Assembly (NCBI GenBank): GCA_033557465.1
Contig: CM066031.1
Span: 170,655,043 to 170,719,042, forward strand
DNA from: Ichthyophis bannanicus
Taxonomy: Eukaryota > Chordata > Amphibia > Gymnophiona > Ichthyophiidae
DNA: 64,000 bases
Direction of reading: 5' to 3'
Shown: positions 33,741 through 44,200 of the stretch, piece by piece
How the letters are laid out: each line of letters begins with the position of its first letter
How positions within the stretch are numbered: position 1 is the first letter of the stretch
Notes under the pieces: model-generated
The model's input: the letters and a program-made list of their open reading frames with translations, nothing else
Told to the model about the DNA's origin: nothing
Databases searched by the model: none
Made by a program: the position numbers and the translations under genes

Positions 33741-35330
33741 GTAACCGAGCAGTTCTATCAATGGGAGGGACCCGCGATTCCAGCTTGAAGCACCACCGCT
33801 CCAAACAGTGTCCTTGCCACCTGTACCCCTAAACTATAATATCTTGCAAAGGTATGAAGGTAAGATAAGGTGGTTGCCCTCCAATCTTGGCCGGTGGTAC
33901 AACCGAAGGCTCTGCAGACGAAACAGCCCGGAGCTCTGGCCGTATGCGCTTGCAATCCCACTAGCACTGAACGTCCCTTCAAGCTGCACGCCGAGGCAAT
34001 AGCCCCCTTAATCCACCTGGGAGTGGATGCTTTGGCCGCTGCCTCACGCTTGCGCGGCCCTCAGAGCAAACCAACCACCAAACCGATATCCTAAACAGGG
34101 CTGTCCTCCTTAAATAATGGTGCAGTACACTCTGTACAGGCAAGCAACACAAGTGCGGATCCATATGTCCTTCCCACCCGCCAGAGAGTACCAGCAGGGA
34201 GATTGACTGATTCATGAAAAACCTGAAAACCAACCTTTGGCAAAAAAGGAAGGAACTGGCATTAAAACCACCATCTTCTTCGAGATGGATAGGAAGGGTT
34301 CCCTGTAAGAGAAAGCCTGAAGCTGTGAAATTCTCTGGCTGAGCCAACTGCCACCAGAAACCCTGTCTGAAGAGACAAAATGTTTGGGAAGTATTTGCCA
34401 AAGGTCCAAAACCTCCTTTGCCCATGCCGCCAGCACCAGATTAAGATCCCAAGAAGGAACGAATCAGCGGGCAGATATGCATTACCGTTTTCCCGGGACC
34501 ATACCACATCTGGGTGCGTTCCCACAAATACGCCTTTGAGCCTGTCCCCATAACATGAGATAGCTGCTACATGTACCTACCAGGAACTTGCAGCCAAAGC
34601 CTTCTCAAGGCTCGGCTGCAGACAGGCTAACATGTCTGGCCCTGAAGCCGACAATGCTTCTCTGCGTATCTGTCCTAACATCATGCTCCAGATCTACAAA
34701 AGAGAGAAAAAGAAGGGTGGACCTCTTCCTGGCCCTTCGCAACGTTGTGATACCTGGCCCTGAAATCACGCCCCCTCAATCGATCCTTCTGAACAGCCAG
34801 GCCATAAGTGAGACTCGATTCACCTGGGGCCTGCGCAAAGGCCCCTGAGTCTATAGGTCCTCTTGACCCAGCAGCCACCATGAACAAGCCGCCCGTAACT
34901 GTACCAGGTGTGCCTACCAAGGGCACCTCTGCCATTTTGGGGCACTCAGGATGCCCCCCGTGAGCCTTGATCCGCTACACTATCCAGCCTATGAGTGCCC
35001 ACGGCAGGAAACACACATAGAAGACCTTCTGTGAGCAGTCCCTGCACAAGGGCCCTGAGGCCCTCCAACATCTTGTCTCTTCTGCTAAAAAACATCTGCC
35101 AATTTCTATGTTGCCAAGAGGACTACGATAAGCGTGCCCCATCTGCTTGCCCCTTGTAAGAAGACCTCTTGGCAAAAACTACCATTTCCCGGGACTACCT
35201 CCCGGGGCCACCAGAAGCCATCCCAGTGTCTGCTTCCACAATGTGAGCCACCGACAGCGCTTGAAGATGCTCTCCTGAACATAGCAGCCGTGCCTATATT
35301 TCTTCCCTGAGGGCCACGCTAATTTATATA
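33741..35330 (-). pseudogene. DIRS-B1 recombinase and methylase-like remnant
   Basis: 'SYLHTFARYYSLGVQVARTL' and 'FGAVVLQAGIAGPSH' (33758-33900) match the B2 recombinase C-terminus ('RLDVQAERDTCFGSAVLQAG'). Further pieces near 34212-34430 and 34681-34935 and the methylase-like stretch near 34975-35175 follow B2 order. Frames change often. The tyrosine position survives (RYYSL); the rest is too damaged to work. Confidence 0.7.
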
Positions 35331-36880
35331 GGTCACCATGCTTGCGATGCCCAAGAAAACCCGGATGGCCTTCCCCGCAACTCCGGCAGGACAGTCCGGA
35401 GTACCAGAGTGACTGCTCTCACTTCTTGCAGATTTATGGACCACCTGGCTCCAAGTGCAGTCCATCGCCCTGGGGAAACTGCCCTTCACAGTGAGCTCCC
35501 CATCTTGAAGGGCTAGCGACCGCTGTCAGCAGGATCTCGCCTGGAGCCGCCAAGGTCATCTCCGCTGCCAACTTCGCTAGCTGGAGCCACAACCGCAGGA
35601 CCTCTCTGGTCTGCATGGGCAGAGCAGCCGCTGCGAAAAGGGACTTCGCCGGTGTGACCACCTGCATAGTAGTCCTCTCAGTAGCTGTCGCATATGTGCT
35701 CCTGCCCCTGGCATGACATTGAGAGTTGCTGCTATGGTCCCGAGCAGCTGAAGACAATGCCATACTGTCGGAGCCTCCCTTGGCAAAAAACTGACACACC
35801 AGCTGTCGCAAACCCTGCGCTCAAAGCCAGGAGCACTAACCTTCCCCTTGCGGCCAGTGCGCCCCGAGGTACTCGATGGTACCAAGCGATTCTTGGCCCA
35901 GTTGACCAGCCATCCGAGACTCTGCCAAAGGCCACCTCCTTGCTGATGCCACCTTGCTCTTGATTTCGCTCTGCGCCTTCACGCGTATGAGCCAGCCATC
36001 GAGGCAAGGGTGGACTAGATAGACTGTGTGAATTATATAAAACTCTTGCCGTCACTTGCTGGCTTTCGCTTCGGGACCGCCTGAATCAGCCAGTTGTGGA
36101 GACACGGGTACCCTAGGACCCATTCCTGGCAGTGCGCTGCCACCAGTACCATCATGACCTTGGAGGATATACGTGGTATTGTCGCTAGCACGAATGGTAC
36201 TGCGTGAAACTTCCAATGTCCCCAAGGCAACACCGGGCGAAACAAACTGTTGATGTTCCAGCCTCATAAGGAAGTGTAGATATGCCTCAGTGAGGTTGAG
36301 GTAGTCAGGAACTCCCTGCTCCCCACCGCCACTATTTATGGGTCGCCATGCTTGTCCGTGAAAAACGTGACCTTCTCAGACCCCTGCCTACTCGCTTGAG
36401 GGTGAGAAGAGGCCGAAAGGAACCTTTATTTTTTTTCTTTTTTTAAACCATGAAATAGACTAAGCATCCATCTGACCCGTAGTGGACCTTGGGTGCCTCT
36501 TACCTGAAGAGGCCTCAACTGACAACATCTAGTCAGGGTGTCTGGAACCACTATGGCCTTGACGCACGCCTTGCAGGGGAACTGCCAAAAGGATGGGCAC
36601 ACTGGTCTGGCCAATTCCAGTTTGTAGCCCCACGGAGTATTACTAGTACCCACTGGTCTGTCATGATCTGGATCGAGGCAGGGTAACATATCGCAGCCGA
36701 CCTCCCATGGACTGCAACAGCCCCTGGGTCCCCCTCACTTTCTTGTGATTTCTTAGACCCCAAGAACGAGAAGGCCTTAGAGATCCCCCGTCCCCCTAGG
36801 GAGATACCGCCTGTAGATAAAAATCGCTGTCTGTTTCTTGGAACAGCTGGATCATGAAGCGACAAGGGGGAAAGCCATAT
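35331..36880 (-). pseudogene. DIRS-B1 RNase H / RT remnant
   Basis: 'LTAVASPSRWGAHCEGQFPQ' (minus, near 35500) is the RNase H 'LTTDASLQGWGAHCQERLAQ' of B2 with the catalytic Asp lost. RT sequence follows from about 35900 to 36870, homologous to B2 48480-49350, with several frameshifts. The match ends near 36880. Confidence 0.65.
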
Positions 36881-36884
36881 TGGG

Positions 36885-37060
36885 CCTAGCCCTTAGTGGA
36901 ACATAAGCTCTGGGATGGGAAAGAGGAGGGAGTTGGAGCTGCTTGGCAATAGTGATCACAGCATGATTGCAACTGATTTAGAAAAACAAAAGGGTGAATA
37001 ATGACAAGGTAATCCATCTTTTAACCTTCAAAAGTAGGACTATACTGAGGACCAGCTGCC
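36885..37060 (+). mobile_element. Old CR1 relic (endonuclease)
   Basis: 'gagctgcttggcaatagtga' then 'tcacagcatgattgcaactg' reads ELLGNSDHSMIATD, the CR1 endonuclease 'LLGNSDH' catalytic block. A short, diverged fragment. Confidence 0.6.
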
Positions 37061-37099
37061 AAGTTTAAAGAGGATTTGTTTTTTTCTTTTCTTTTTTTC

Positions 37100-37300
37100 A
37101 TTACTTCATCTCAAGCAGCCCACACTGCAATCCAAATCTGGCAAAGTACACCAAACAGGGATCTTGACAACCTGGACTTGTCTGTGGCCAAGTGATCCAC
37201 TCAAGGCCACATGAAGTGCCAGCGGGAGATGAAGCACCGGTCCACCAGCTCCAGCCAGTACTCTAGCCACTAGGTCATTCTTCCACTTCCTAACTGGGTT
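37100..37300 (-). mobile_element. SINE relic
   Basis: 'actctagccactaggtcatt' near 37258-37280 is the complement of a tRNA-like SINE head (compare 'accactaggctactcctccc' at 23791). 'ctgtggccaagtgatccact' near 37180 corresponds to the SINE body. Confidence 0.45.
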
Positions 37301-37399
37301 GGTGCCTATTCCAACTCCTGGATCCTGGGCCTTCACTCAGTGTCAGCCATTTCCATTACACCTCGGTCACCCTGCCAAAATCCTAGGTTATGCTCTTCA

Positions 37400-37525
37400 G
37401 ATAAAGGCATAACAGTATCTCCATCACTTATGGAGGGATCAATTAAAGGAATGCTAGTAGGAATGGAACCCAAGCCCAGATGGCTATCAAGCCAGTGTAC
37501 TAACCATTAGGCTACTCTTCCACGT
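37400..37525 (-). mobile_element. SINE relic
   Basis: 'gtactaaccattaggctact' followed by 'cttccacg' (37498-37525) is the complement of a tRNA-like SINE head, with 'ggaatggaacccaagcccag' in the B-box position. The body is very worn. Confidence 0.5.
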
Positions 37526-38467
37526 AGATCTGAACTGGTAAAGCCCCAAAAGGCCTTTGCCGGCATCCTGCGAGCCATCCGCTGTGATCCACATAAGAAC
37601 CCTTCAGCCCTGCGGCTCCTGGGACTGAGGCATCTTTTTTTAACTTCCCTCTGAGAAAAATGTAGTTACAGTTAGAAGGCAGCAGGTGGCTAACAAAACA
37701 ATAAAACGCGGTGTAAAAGACGCCCTGGCATCCGAGGCCACTCTCACTCTGTTCCCCCTCTACCTGAAACTAGACCTGATAGGAAAAATGGTGGCATCAC
37801 CCGCTGCCCGCTAGCGGGAGGCTTCTCCATCACCTGGCCGCAGCCTCCACCAAGAAGTCGCAGCCCATACCCTGGAAGAAAGGGGGGAGGACCCCGAGCA
37901 CTCCTCGCTCATTGCCTGACTCCGCAGTACGGTCCGTCAGCTCGACCCTTCCTTACTGGCCTCGTGGGAGTTCTTTGCGGGGTAACCAACAGACTTCGGC
38001 TGTTTGCACTGGCTCGAGGGAAAAAAAACTTAAATCAACCAGAGTTTGTTATAGCTAAGAGCTGAGAGAAGGTCCTCTGCTATCCCCCGACCACATTAGC
38101 AGGGCTCTTACATATCTGCGGCTTTCCTCTTTGCTCAAGGACACTCCTCCCTGCAGTGCAAATCTCTGCTGCATGATGGCACATTTCCCGCGCTGCTGAG
38201 CAACCGCCAGCAACCATGTGGTTCTCAGCAGCATGCTGACAACACTCCCAGGGGTCTCCTTGTGCCTCAGCCCATCCAGGGCAGCTAAGCTCCCATCGGC
38301 CTACTGAAAAACCATGCCCCACTCACTAGCTTGCTCCATGGTGCTTTCGACGAGGCTGCTGCTGTTGACACACTGCCCCGCCCTTAGCCTGATTTCTCCG
38401 GCTTCGGCGTTGGGACAGAGGCACTGCCCAGAGATGCCTGCAGGCCTTAAATGCGAGCTCCTCACCC
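37526..38467. other. Unassigned, GC-rich; possibly B1 gag leader
   Basis: No convincing ORF. Base composition and position suggest the worn 5' region of DIRS-B1 (compare B2 50900-51300), but I could not align it convincingly. Confidence 0.25.
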
Positions 38468-38592
38468 AGTAACATAAGAACACAAGATATGCCATACTGG
38501 GTCAGACCAAGGTCCATCAAGCCCAGTATCCTGTTTCCAACAGTGGCCAATCTAGGTCATACGTACAGCGTAGTTACTCACCTGTAACAGGT

Positions 38593-38752
38593 GTTCTCCA
38601 GGAGCAGCAGGAATCAGTCCTCACTTATGGGTGACGTCGGCGCCGACGGAGCCCTCGCGGAGCAATTTTCCCCAGCTTTCAAAGAAAGCCTTTGGGAATT
38701 GCAGCGCGCATGCGCGGTAGTCTTCCCGCCCGAAGGTGCCATCTTAGCCAGT
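38593..38752 (-). repeat. DIRS-C left inverted terminal repeat
   Basis: Pairs with 44201-44361. Includes the 14-bp palindrome cgtcggcgccgacg near 38635 and 'agcgcgcatgcgcggtagtc'. In the opening ~30 bases, left 'aggagcagcaggaatcagtc' and right 'aggaccaagcaggaagtcag' differ by small indels and substitutions; the rest is nearly the same. Confidence 0.9.
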
Positions 38753-38839
38753 CAGATGACATAGCTAAAAAGACAGCATAAAAATTTGCAAAAAGAACAT
38801 AAGCAGACGATTGCAACTCCAAGGGGAGGAGGGAGGGTA

Positions 38840-38937
38840 GTGAGGACTGATTCCTGCTGCTCCTGGAGAACACCTGTTACAGGTGAGTAACTACGCTTTC
38901 TCCAGGACCAAGCAGGAAGTCAGTCCTCACTTATGGG
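38840..38937 (-). repeat. DIRS-C internal complementary region
   Basis: 38840-38897 is the reverse complement of 38567-38624 (58/58 by eye). 38898-38937 is the reverse complement of 44322-44361. In the DIRS model this region templates the joining of the two ends into a circle, whose junction would read GGAGAA|AGCGTAG. Confidence 0.92.
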
Positions 38938-39073
38938 ACTCCCAAGCTCAAGGCTACCGGAGACCCTAAGCACAAAAATGAGCTCCCTCTAGCTCAGCAG
39001 CACCGAAGGATAGAATCTTCGCTGAATTATCACCCACCGGTAGCCCACATCCGGGATGGAGGGTAGGAGTTGC

Positions 39074-42022
39074 TCAGACCTCAAAGAGATTACGGAGGAC
39101 TGCCTGTCCGAAAGCACTGTCCCTACGGGACTCCCTCTCGAGACAGTAATGGACCGCAAAAGTCTGGCTCGAAGACCAAGTAGCGGCCCGGCAGATGTCT
39201 GCCAGCGGAACAGAGCGGAGGTAAGCCACTGACGTGGCCTTTGCCCGAACGCAATGAGCCGTGACTCGACTTTCTAAGGAGAGTCCGGCTGCCCCATAAG
39301 CCCAAGAGATACAGTCCGCAACCCAGATGGACAGAGTACGCTTGGAGACCGGGAGCCCCAATTTATTGGGGTCAAAAGACACAAAAAGCTGAGCAGCTTT
39401 ACGGTGCTCCCGCGTACGGTCAAGGTAGAAGTTCAATGCCCTTCTACAGTCCAGGGTATGGAGGACCGTTTCAGCTCGGCTGGAGTGTGGTCTGGGAAAG
39501 AAGGTTGGAAGTACCACCTCCTGATTGATGTGAAAAGGGGAGACCACTTTAGGCAGAAATTTTGGGTGAGTCCGTAGGACTACCCTATTCTTGTAGAACC
39601 TAGTGTAAGGGGGATCAGACACGAGGGCCTGCAATTCACTTACGCGTCTAGCGGAAGTGAGGGCTATCAAGAACAGTGTTTTCCAAGACAGAAAACGGAG
39701 AGAACAGGTAGCCATAGGTTCAAAAGGCGGACAGGTGATCCGCTGTAAAACCACATTCAGGTCCCAGTCAGGCGCTGGCGGGCGCAGAGGTGGTTTAAGT
39801 AGTAGGAGACCTCGGAGAAACCTCGCTACGAGAGGGTCGTTGGAGAGAGGTCTGCCGTCCACCGGCACATGATGTGCGGAAAGAGCACTGAGGTGAACTT
39901 TGACGGAGTTGGACTTAAGTCCCAGATTAGAGAGGTGTAGCAAGTACTGTAAGATCACCGACACCGGGCAGGAGAAGGGATCCTGAGACTGTTGGGTACA
40001 CCAGACTGCAAAGCGACGCCATTTAAGGGCGTAGCATTTGCGGGTAGAAGGCCGTCGCGAAGCCAAGACGACCTCCTCCACCTCTGCCGGCAAGAGGAGA
40101 GGAGCAAGGACTACCCTCTCAGCAGCCAGGCCATGAGGTTGAGAGACCTGAGGTTGGGGTGCAGTAGGGACCCCTGATCCTGGGTGAGGAGATCCGGTTG
40201 CACCCCCAGAGGGATTGGATCCTCCACCGCCAGTTGCAGCAAGAGCGGAAACCACGGCTGCCTGGGCCAGCGAGGGGCCACCAGGATCATGAAAGCTTTG
40301 TCTCGGAGAACCTTGAAAAGGGTCCGAGAGACTAACGGGATGGGAGGGAAAGCGTACAGAAGGCTCCCCGACCATGAGATCAGAAAGGCGTCCGCCGCCA
40401 CCCGAAGGGGGTGAGGCTGACGAGAGCAGAAGCGAGGAAGCTGCCGGTTGTGAGGACTGGCAAAGAGATCCACTGTGGGGAGGCCCCACCTGAGGAAGAG
40501 CTTCTGAACGATCAAGGGGTCCAGACGCCACTCGTGCGGCTGGAGGACCCTGCTGAGTTTGTCCGCCAGGCAATTTTCTTGGCCCGGGAGATAAACTGCC
40601 TTGAGGAGAATGCCGTGACTGACGGCCCAAGAGCAGAGCTTCTGTGCCTCCCGGCAGAGGAGGAAGGAGCCCGTGCCCCCCTGCTTGTTCACGTAGAACA
40701 TGGCAACTTGATTGTCCGTCTGGACAAGGACGGACTGTTGGGAGGTCAGGTGGGAGAAGGCCTTGAGAGCTAGGCGGATCGCCCTGAGCTCCAGGAAGTT
40801 GATCTGCTGAGCAGACTCCCACTTGGTCCAGAGGCCCTGAGTACGTGCCTCTTGGCAATGGGCTCCCCAGCCCAGGAGGGATGCATCGGTGGTCAGCACC
40901 CGGGTCGGCTGAGGTGACTGGAAAGGCATTCCCAATACCAGGTTCGGCTGCCGGAGCCACCACCGGATAGACGAGACCAGCGGCTCGGAGACGCGCACCA
41001 GGTCTGCTAGGCCGCCCGTGGCCTGTCGCCACTGCTGGCGGAGACACCACTGAGCAGGCCGCATATTCAGGCGGGCATTGGGGGTCACATGGACGGTGGA
41101 AGCCATATGGCCGAGCAGTCTCAGGAAGCGCCTGGCGGAGACCAGGGGCTGGCTGCGAAAGCGGTCGGCTAGGTCCATGAGCCGCTGAGCCCTGTCGAGC
41201 GGTAGGTACGCTCGCGCCTGAGGGGTGTACAGCCTTGCGCCGATGAACTCGAGATCCTGTGAGGGGAGCAAAGTGGACTTTGCGAAGTTGATGACAAAGC
41301 CCAAGTGCTGCAGCAGAGTCACCGTGCGGCACGTGGCGGTGGTGACCTCCTGAGCGGATGCTGCTCTGATGAGCCAGTCGTCGAGGTACGGAAAAACATA
41401 GAGGCCGTGAAGCCGGAGATGGGCCGCCACGACCGCGAGACATTTTGTGAAGACTCGCGGTGCGGAGGACAGGCCGAAGGGCAGTACTCTGTACTGGTAA
41501 TGATTTCCTGCCACCACAAACCTTAGGTATTGGCGGTGGCTTGGGTGGATGAGGATGTGCGTGTAAGCATCCTTTAGATCCAAGGAGCATAGCCAATCTC
41601 CCTGCTGGAGGTAGGGCAGAAGGATTCCAAGGGTAAGCATTTTGAACTTCTCCCGCACAAGGAACTTGTTGAGGTTGCGCAAGTCCAGGATGGGTCGGAG
41701 GCCTCCTGTTCTCTTTGGTATCAGAAAATACCTTGAATAGAAGCCCTGACCTCTCAGGTGGTGTGGCACCGGTTCCACCGCCTGATCCTGCAGAAGACCT
41801 GCTAACTCCTGAAGGAGCAACTCCCTGTGCAGAGGGGGGCGCGGAGGCTCTCCCGGAAAATAGGAGGGAGGGACCTGATGGAAGTGGAGAAGGTAGCCCT
41901 CTCGCACGACCCGAAGCACCCAGGCATCTGCGGTGATGCTGGACCACCTGTCGGCGAAGTGAACCAGCCGGCCTCCGGTGCTGGGGGGAACCAGCGGGGG
42001 GGGAGAGGCTATGCTGAGCGAG
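39074..42022 (-). CDS. DIRS-C ORF2: tyrosine recombinase (frame overlaps ORF1)
   Basis: The frame is open from just after a TGA at 42025-42023 to the stop at 39074, in the -1 frame of ORF1, overlapping it by about 1.9 kb. The recognisable recombinase starts near 40090, almost where ORF1 ends: 'EVVLASRRPSTRKCYALKWR', 'PAPDWDLNVVLQRITCPPFE', the first catalytic Arg in 'LIALTSARRVSELQALVS', His-x-x-Arg in 'ESRVTAHCVRAKATSVAYLR', and the probable nucleophile Tyr in 'SSQTFAVHYCLERE'. All core residues are present. No Met lies close before the domain except 'MVGEPSVRF', about 70 codons upstream, so initiation may be internal, or a -1 shift may be used. The upstream Pro/Ser/Gly-rich stretch may be translation-neutral. 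Confidence 0.8.
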   Translation of the reverse strand, partial: LAQHSLSPPAGSPQHRRPAGSLRRQVVQHHRRCLGASGRARGLPSPLPSGPSLLFSGRASAPPSAQGVAPSGVSRSSAGSGGGTGATPPERSGLLFKVFSDTKENRRPPTHPGLAQPQQVPCAGEVQNAYPWNPSALPPAGRLAMLLGSKGCLHAHPHPPKPPPIPKVCGGRKSLPVQSTALRPVLRTASLHKMSRGRGGPSPASRPLCFSVPRRLAHQSSIRSGGHHRHVPHGDSAAALGLCHQLRKVHFAPLTGSRVHRRKAVHPSGASVPTARQGSAAHGPSRPLSQPAPGLRQALPETARPYGFHRPCDPQCPPEYAACSVVSPPAVATGHGRPSRPGARLRAAGLVYPVVAPAAEPGIGNAFPVTSADPGADHRCIPPGLGSPLPRGTYSGPLDQVGVCSADQLPGAQGDPPSSQGLLPPDLPTVRPCPDGQSSCHVLREQAGGHGLLPPLPGGTEALLLGRQSRHSPQGSLSPGPRKLPGGQTQQGPPAARVASGPLDRSEALPQVGPPHSGSLCQSSQPAASSLLLSSASPPSGGGGRLSDLMVGEPSVRFPSHPVSLSDPFQGSPRQSFHDPGGPSLAQAAVVSALAATGGGGSNPSGGATGSPHPGSGVPTAPQPQVSQPHGLAAERVVLAPLLLPAEVEEVVLASRRPSTRKCYALKWRRFAVWCTQQSQDPFSCPVSVILQYLLHLSNLGLKSNSVKVHLSALSAHHVPVDGRPLSNDPLVARFLRGLLLLKPPLRPPAPDWDLNVVLQRITCPPFEPMATCSLRFLSWKTLFLIALTSARRVSELQALVSDPPYTRFYKNRVVLRTHPKFLPKVVSPFHINQEVVLPTFFPRPHSSRAETVLHTLDCRRALNFYLDRTREHRKAAQLFVSFDPNKLGLPVSKRTLSIWVADCISWAYGAAGLSLESRVTAHCVRAKATSVAYLRSVPLADICRAATWSSSQTFAVHYCLERESRRDSAFGQAVLRNLFEV

Positions 42023-43956
42023 TCAAAAACCCCCACCCTGCTGAGCAGGGCTGGTGGCGCAGGCTTGGGGGCTTGCTGCCTACGGGACCCGTTACCCCGT
42101 CCCTTGGCCTGCTGGCCCTGTTGGGGAGCTGCAGGGGCCTGATAATGGGGGTATTGTTTGTAGGCAGCCGCCTTCCTCGGGTAAAAGGTCTTTTTTCCCG
42201 AGCCCTTCTTTTTCTGGGAAGGGGCGGAGGTCTTCCTAGAAAGCCTGGTCCTGGTGAGAGTCTCAGTCTCAATTTGTGCAGCCTTTTCCGCCATGGGCTT
42301 GCCAAAGAGGTTTTCGCCTCGGCAGGGGACATCGACCAACTTGTCCTGTACCCAGGGCTCAAGGTCGGACGACTGAAGCCAAGCCTGTCGGCGGGCACCG
42401 ATGCCGGCTGCGGCTACTCGAGCCGAGGCTTCAAAGCCATCATAGGCTGCTCGGGACATGAACTTTGAGCATTCCCGAATACCTGTGGACAAGGCTAGGA
42501 ACCTCCGCAAGGGTTCCTCGGACAAACCAGCGGAGAAGAAGAAGCCGGCTAGCTCTTTAGCCAGATCCCTGAGATACATGCCCATGTAGAGCTGGTAAGT
42601 CTGGACACGACAGGCGAGCATAGAGCCCTGGAAGCACTTTTTGCCAAGGCCATCCAGGTTACGGGCCTCCCTTCCAGGAGGCACCGAGGAGTGCATCTTC
42701 TGGCTCTTAAGACGATGCATGGCCGATTCCACTACCATGGAATGGTGTGGCAACTGCGCCTTTTGAAAGCCAGGGCTCTTGCGGACTCGATAGATAGAAT
42801 CGACCCGCTTGCTCAGGACCGGCGAGGAGGAGGCCGGACTCTCCCACATGCGGAAGAGTAGTCGTTCCAGCATAGGAGGAACCGGCACAGTAAAGTGCTC
42901 CCTCGCGGGAGAGTCATACTGGAGGGCGTCGAGCTCTTCGGCTCGAGGCTCCTCCTCGGGGTCCGCAGGGAAGGCCAAAGCCTTGGCCATATCCCTAACG
43001 AAATCCGAGAACCGGGCATCCTCCGGGGGGGACTGCTTCCGAGGCTCGGACTCCGGAGAGTCCGATGGGACACACCGAGTCCGGAAAGAATCAGGTGACT
43101 CTTCCTCCTCAGACTCCCAGACCGACTCCGACGAGGACTCGGTGGGGTCGGCTCGGGCAGGGTGCGGCGCCAGCCGCCCCGACGCCGAGGGAGTCGGCGT
43201 CGGCGACCTCGGTCCCGAACGGGAGGCCGAGGGCGACCTCGACCGAGGATCGACTCGAGTTCTCATCGACTCGAGGATCGGCTCGGTCTCCGGGGTCGAC
43301 TTGGACGTCGACGTCCCGGCGGTCGGGGCAGCGACGCCAGCGAAGCCAGCGAGCAGTGCCCGCTGCTGGTCCATGAAGGCAGACAATCTGCTCTCCAAGG
43401 CCGTCAACCTGAGTCCGAGCTCAGGCGACCCAGCAGCCCCCGACTCGGGCCCCGACGGCGTCGGGCCCGACGTCGGCTGACGCGGAGGAGGCGAGTCCAG
43501 AAGGACAACAGGACTTACCCGGGCAGGCATCTCCGACTCCAGGCGAGGTCGCTTCGGGAGGTGTTCCTTCTCCAAGGACCCGGGGCGGCTGTCGGGGCTA
43601 TGCGACCTGGCCCTCGCGGAGCCAGGAGCGTCCACCGACGCCGCCCTCGCGGGTTTTTCCTTCCGTCGATGGTCCCCGGAGGGAGAACCCCGGTCGGAGG
43701 AGCTCCGTCGACGGTCCGAACTGGAGCCTTTCGACAGTGAGGCCTCCGACGAGGTCCGGGTACGGCTGGGGTCAGCGAAGATTCTTTCGCGCTGATGCCG
43801 CCGACTTCTCAACGCCTTCGAGGACAGTTTGCTGCAGGGCCCACAGATCAGTTCCTCGTGATCTGGGCCCAGGCAGCGGAGGCAAAGGTCGTGTGAGTCG
43901 GTGAGTGACATATTTCGGTCACACCGACCACACCGCTTAAAGCCACTGGCAGCCAT
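40111..43956 (-). CDS. DIRS-C ORF1: Gag-RT-RNase H-methylase-like polyprotein
   Basis: 1281 codons, no stop. Residues 1-55: two zinc-binding CxxC pairs ('CGRCDRNMSLTDSHDLCLRC', then 'CGPC'). 60-330: Ser/Arg/Pro-rich and acidic. 330-560: helical Gag ('VVESAMHRLKSQKMHSSVPP'). 575-640: basic tail. 650-950: RT with 'GLRPILDLRNLNKFLVREKF', 'CSLDLKDAYTHILIHPSHRQ' and the catalytic YLDD ('VFPYLDDWLIRAAS'). 995-1120: RNase H with 'TTDASLLGWGAHCQEA', 'ELRAIRLALKAF' and 'VQTDNQVAMFYVNKQGG'. 1145-1281: 'VDLFASPHNRQLPRFCSR' and 'LVAPRWPRQPWFPLLLQL', the reduced Dam-like methylase region known from DIRS elements. Here gag and pol are fused in one frame. Start ATG 43956 is just inside the right repeat. Confidence 0.9.
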   Translation of the reverse strand: MAASGFKRCGRCDRNMSLTDSHDLCLRCLGPDHEELICGPCSKLSSKALRSRRHQRERIFADPSRTRTSSEASLSKGSSSDRRRSSSDRGSPSGDHRRKEKPARAASVDAPGSARARSHSPDSRPGSLEKEHLPKRPRLESEMPARVSPVVLLDSPPPRQPTSGPTPSGPESGAAGSPELGLRLTALESRLSAFMDQQRALLAGFAGVAAPTAGTSTSKSTPETEPILESMRTRVDPRSRSPSASRSGPRSPTPTPSASGRLAPHPARADPTESSSESVWESEEEESPDSFRTRCVPSDSPESEPRKQSPPEDARFSDFVRDMAKALAFPADPEEEPRAEELDALQYDSPAREHFTVPVPPMLERLLFRMWESPASSSPVLSKRVDSIYRVRKSPGFQKAQLPHHSMVVESAMHRLKSQKMHSSVPPGREARNLDGLGKKCFQGSMLACRVQTYQLYMGMYLRDLAKELAGFFFSAGLSEEPLRRFLALSTGIRECSKFMSRAAYDGFEASARVAAAGIGARRQAWLQSSDLEPWVQDKLVDVPCRGENLFGKPMAEKAAQIETETLTRTRLSRKTSAPSQKKKGSGKKTFYPRKAAAYKQYPHYQAPAAPQQGQQAKGRGNGSRRQQAPKPAPPALLSRVGVFDSLSIASPPPLVPPSTGGRLVHFADRWSSITADAWVLRVVREGYLLHFHQVPPSYFPGEPPRPPLHRELLLQELAGLLQDQAVEPVPHHLRGQGFYSRYFLIPKRTGGLRPILDLRNLNKFLVREKFKMLTLGILLPYLQQGDWLCSLDLKDAYTHILIHPSHRQYLRFVVAGNHYQYRVLPFGLSSAPRVFTKCLAVVAAHLRLHGLYVFPYLDDWLIRAASAQEVTTATCRTVTLLQHLGFVINFAKSTLLPSQDLEFIGARLYTPQARAYLPLDRAQRLMDLADRFRSQPLVSARRFLRLLGHMASTVHVTPNARLNMRPAQWCLRQQWRQATGGLADLVRVSEPLVSSIRWWLRQPNLVLGMPFQSPQPTRVLTTDASLLGWGAHCQEARTQGLWTKWESAQQINFLELRAIRLALKAFSHLTSQQSVLVQTDNQVAMFYVNKQGGTGSFLLCREAQKLCSWAVSHGILLKAVYLPGQENCLADKLSRVLQPHEWRLDPLIVQKLFLRWGLPTVDLFASPHNRQLPRFCSRQPHPLRVAADAFLISWSGSLLYAFPPIPLVSRTLFKVLRDKAFMILVAPRWPRQPWFPLLLQLAVEDPIPLGVQPDLLTQDQGSLLHPNLRSLNLMAWLLRG

Positions 43957-44200
43957 CGGGGGAAAAAGGGCCCCTGCGAGGTCAAAGGACCGGGCTGCCA
44001 GGGAAAAAACGAAAACGAAAGCTGACTAAGTCAGAAAAACCGAAAAAACCGTTAGAGGAATCGAGACCGGCGTCGCGAGTCCGGGCGGGAAAAAACGACC
44101 GGCGTCGAACCGAAAGAAAAAAGGATAAATACAGAGGAAAATCAACTTTTTCGCGGGGACAAGACGGGGACGTCTGTAGGGCTCCGCGGAAAAAAAGAAG

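Noticed and set aside
39074..40090. Recombinase ORF as a phage or plasmid integrase, or contamination
   Set aside because: It sits in a DIRS element with RT, an ICR and inverted repeats, nested in vertebrate CR1; related copies occur at 8.1, 17.5, 33, 46 and 52 kb.
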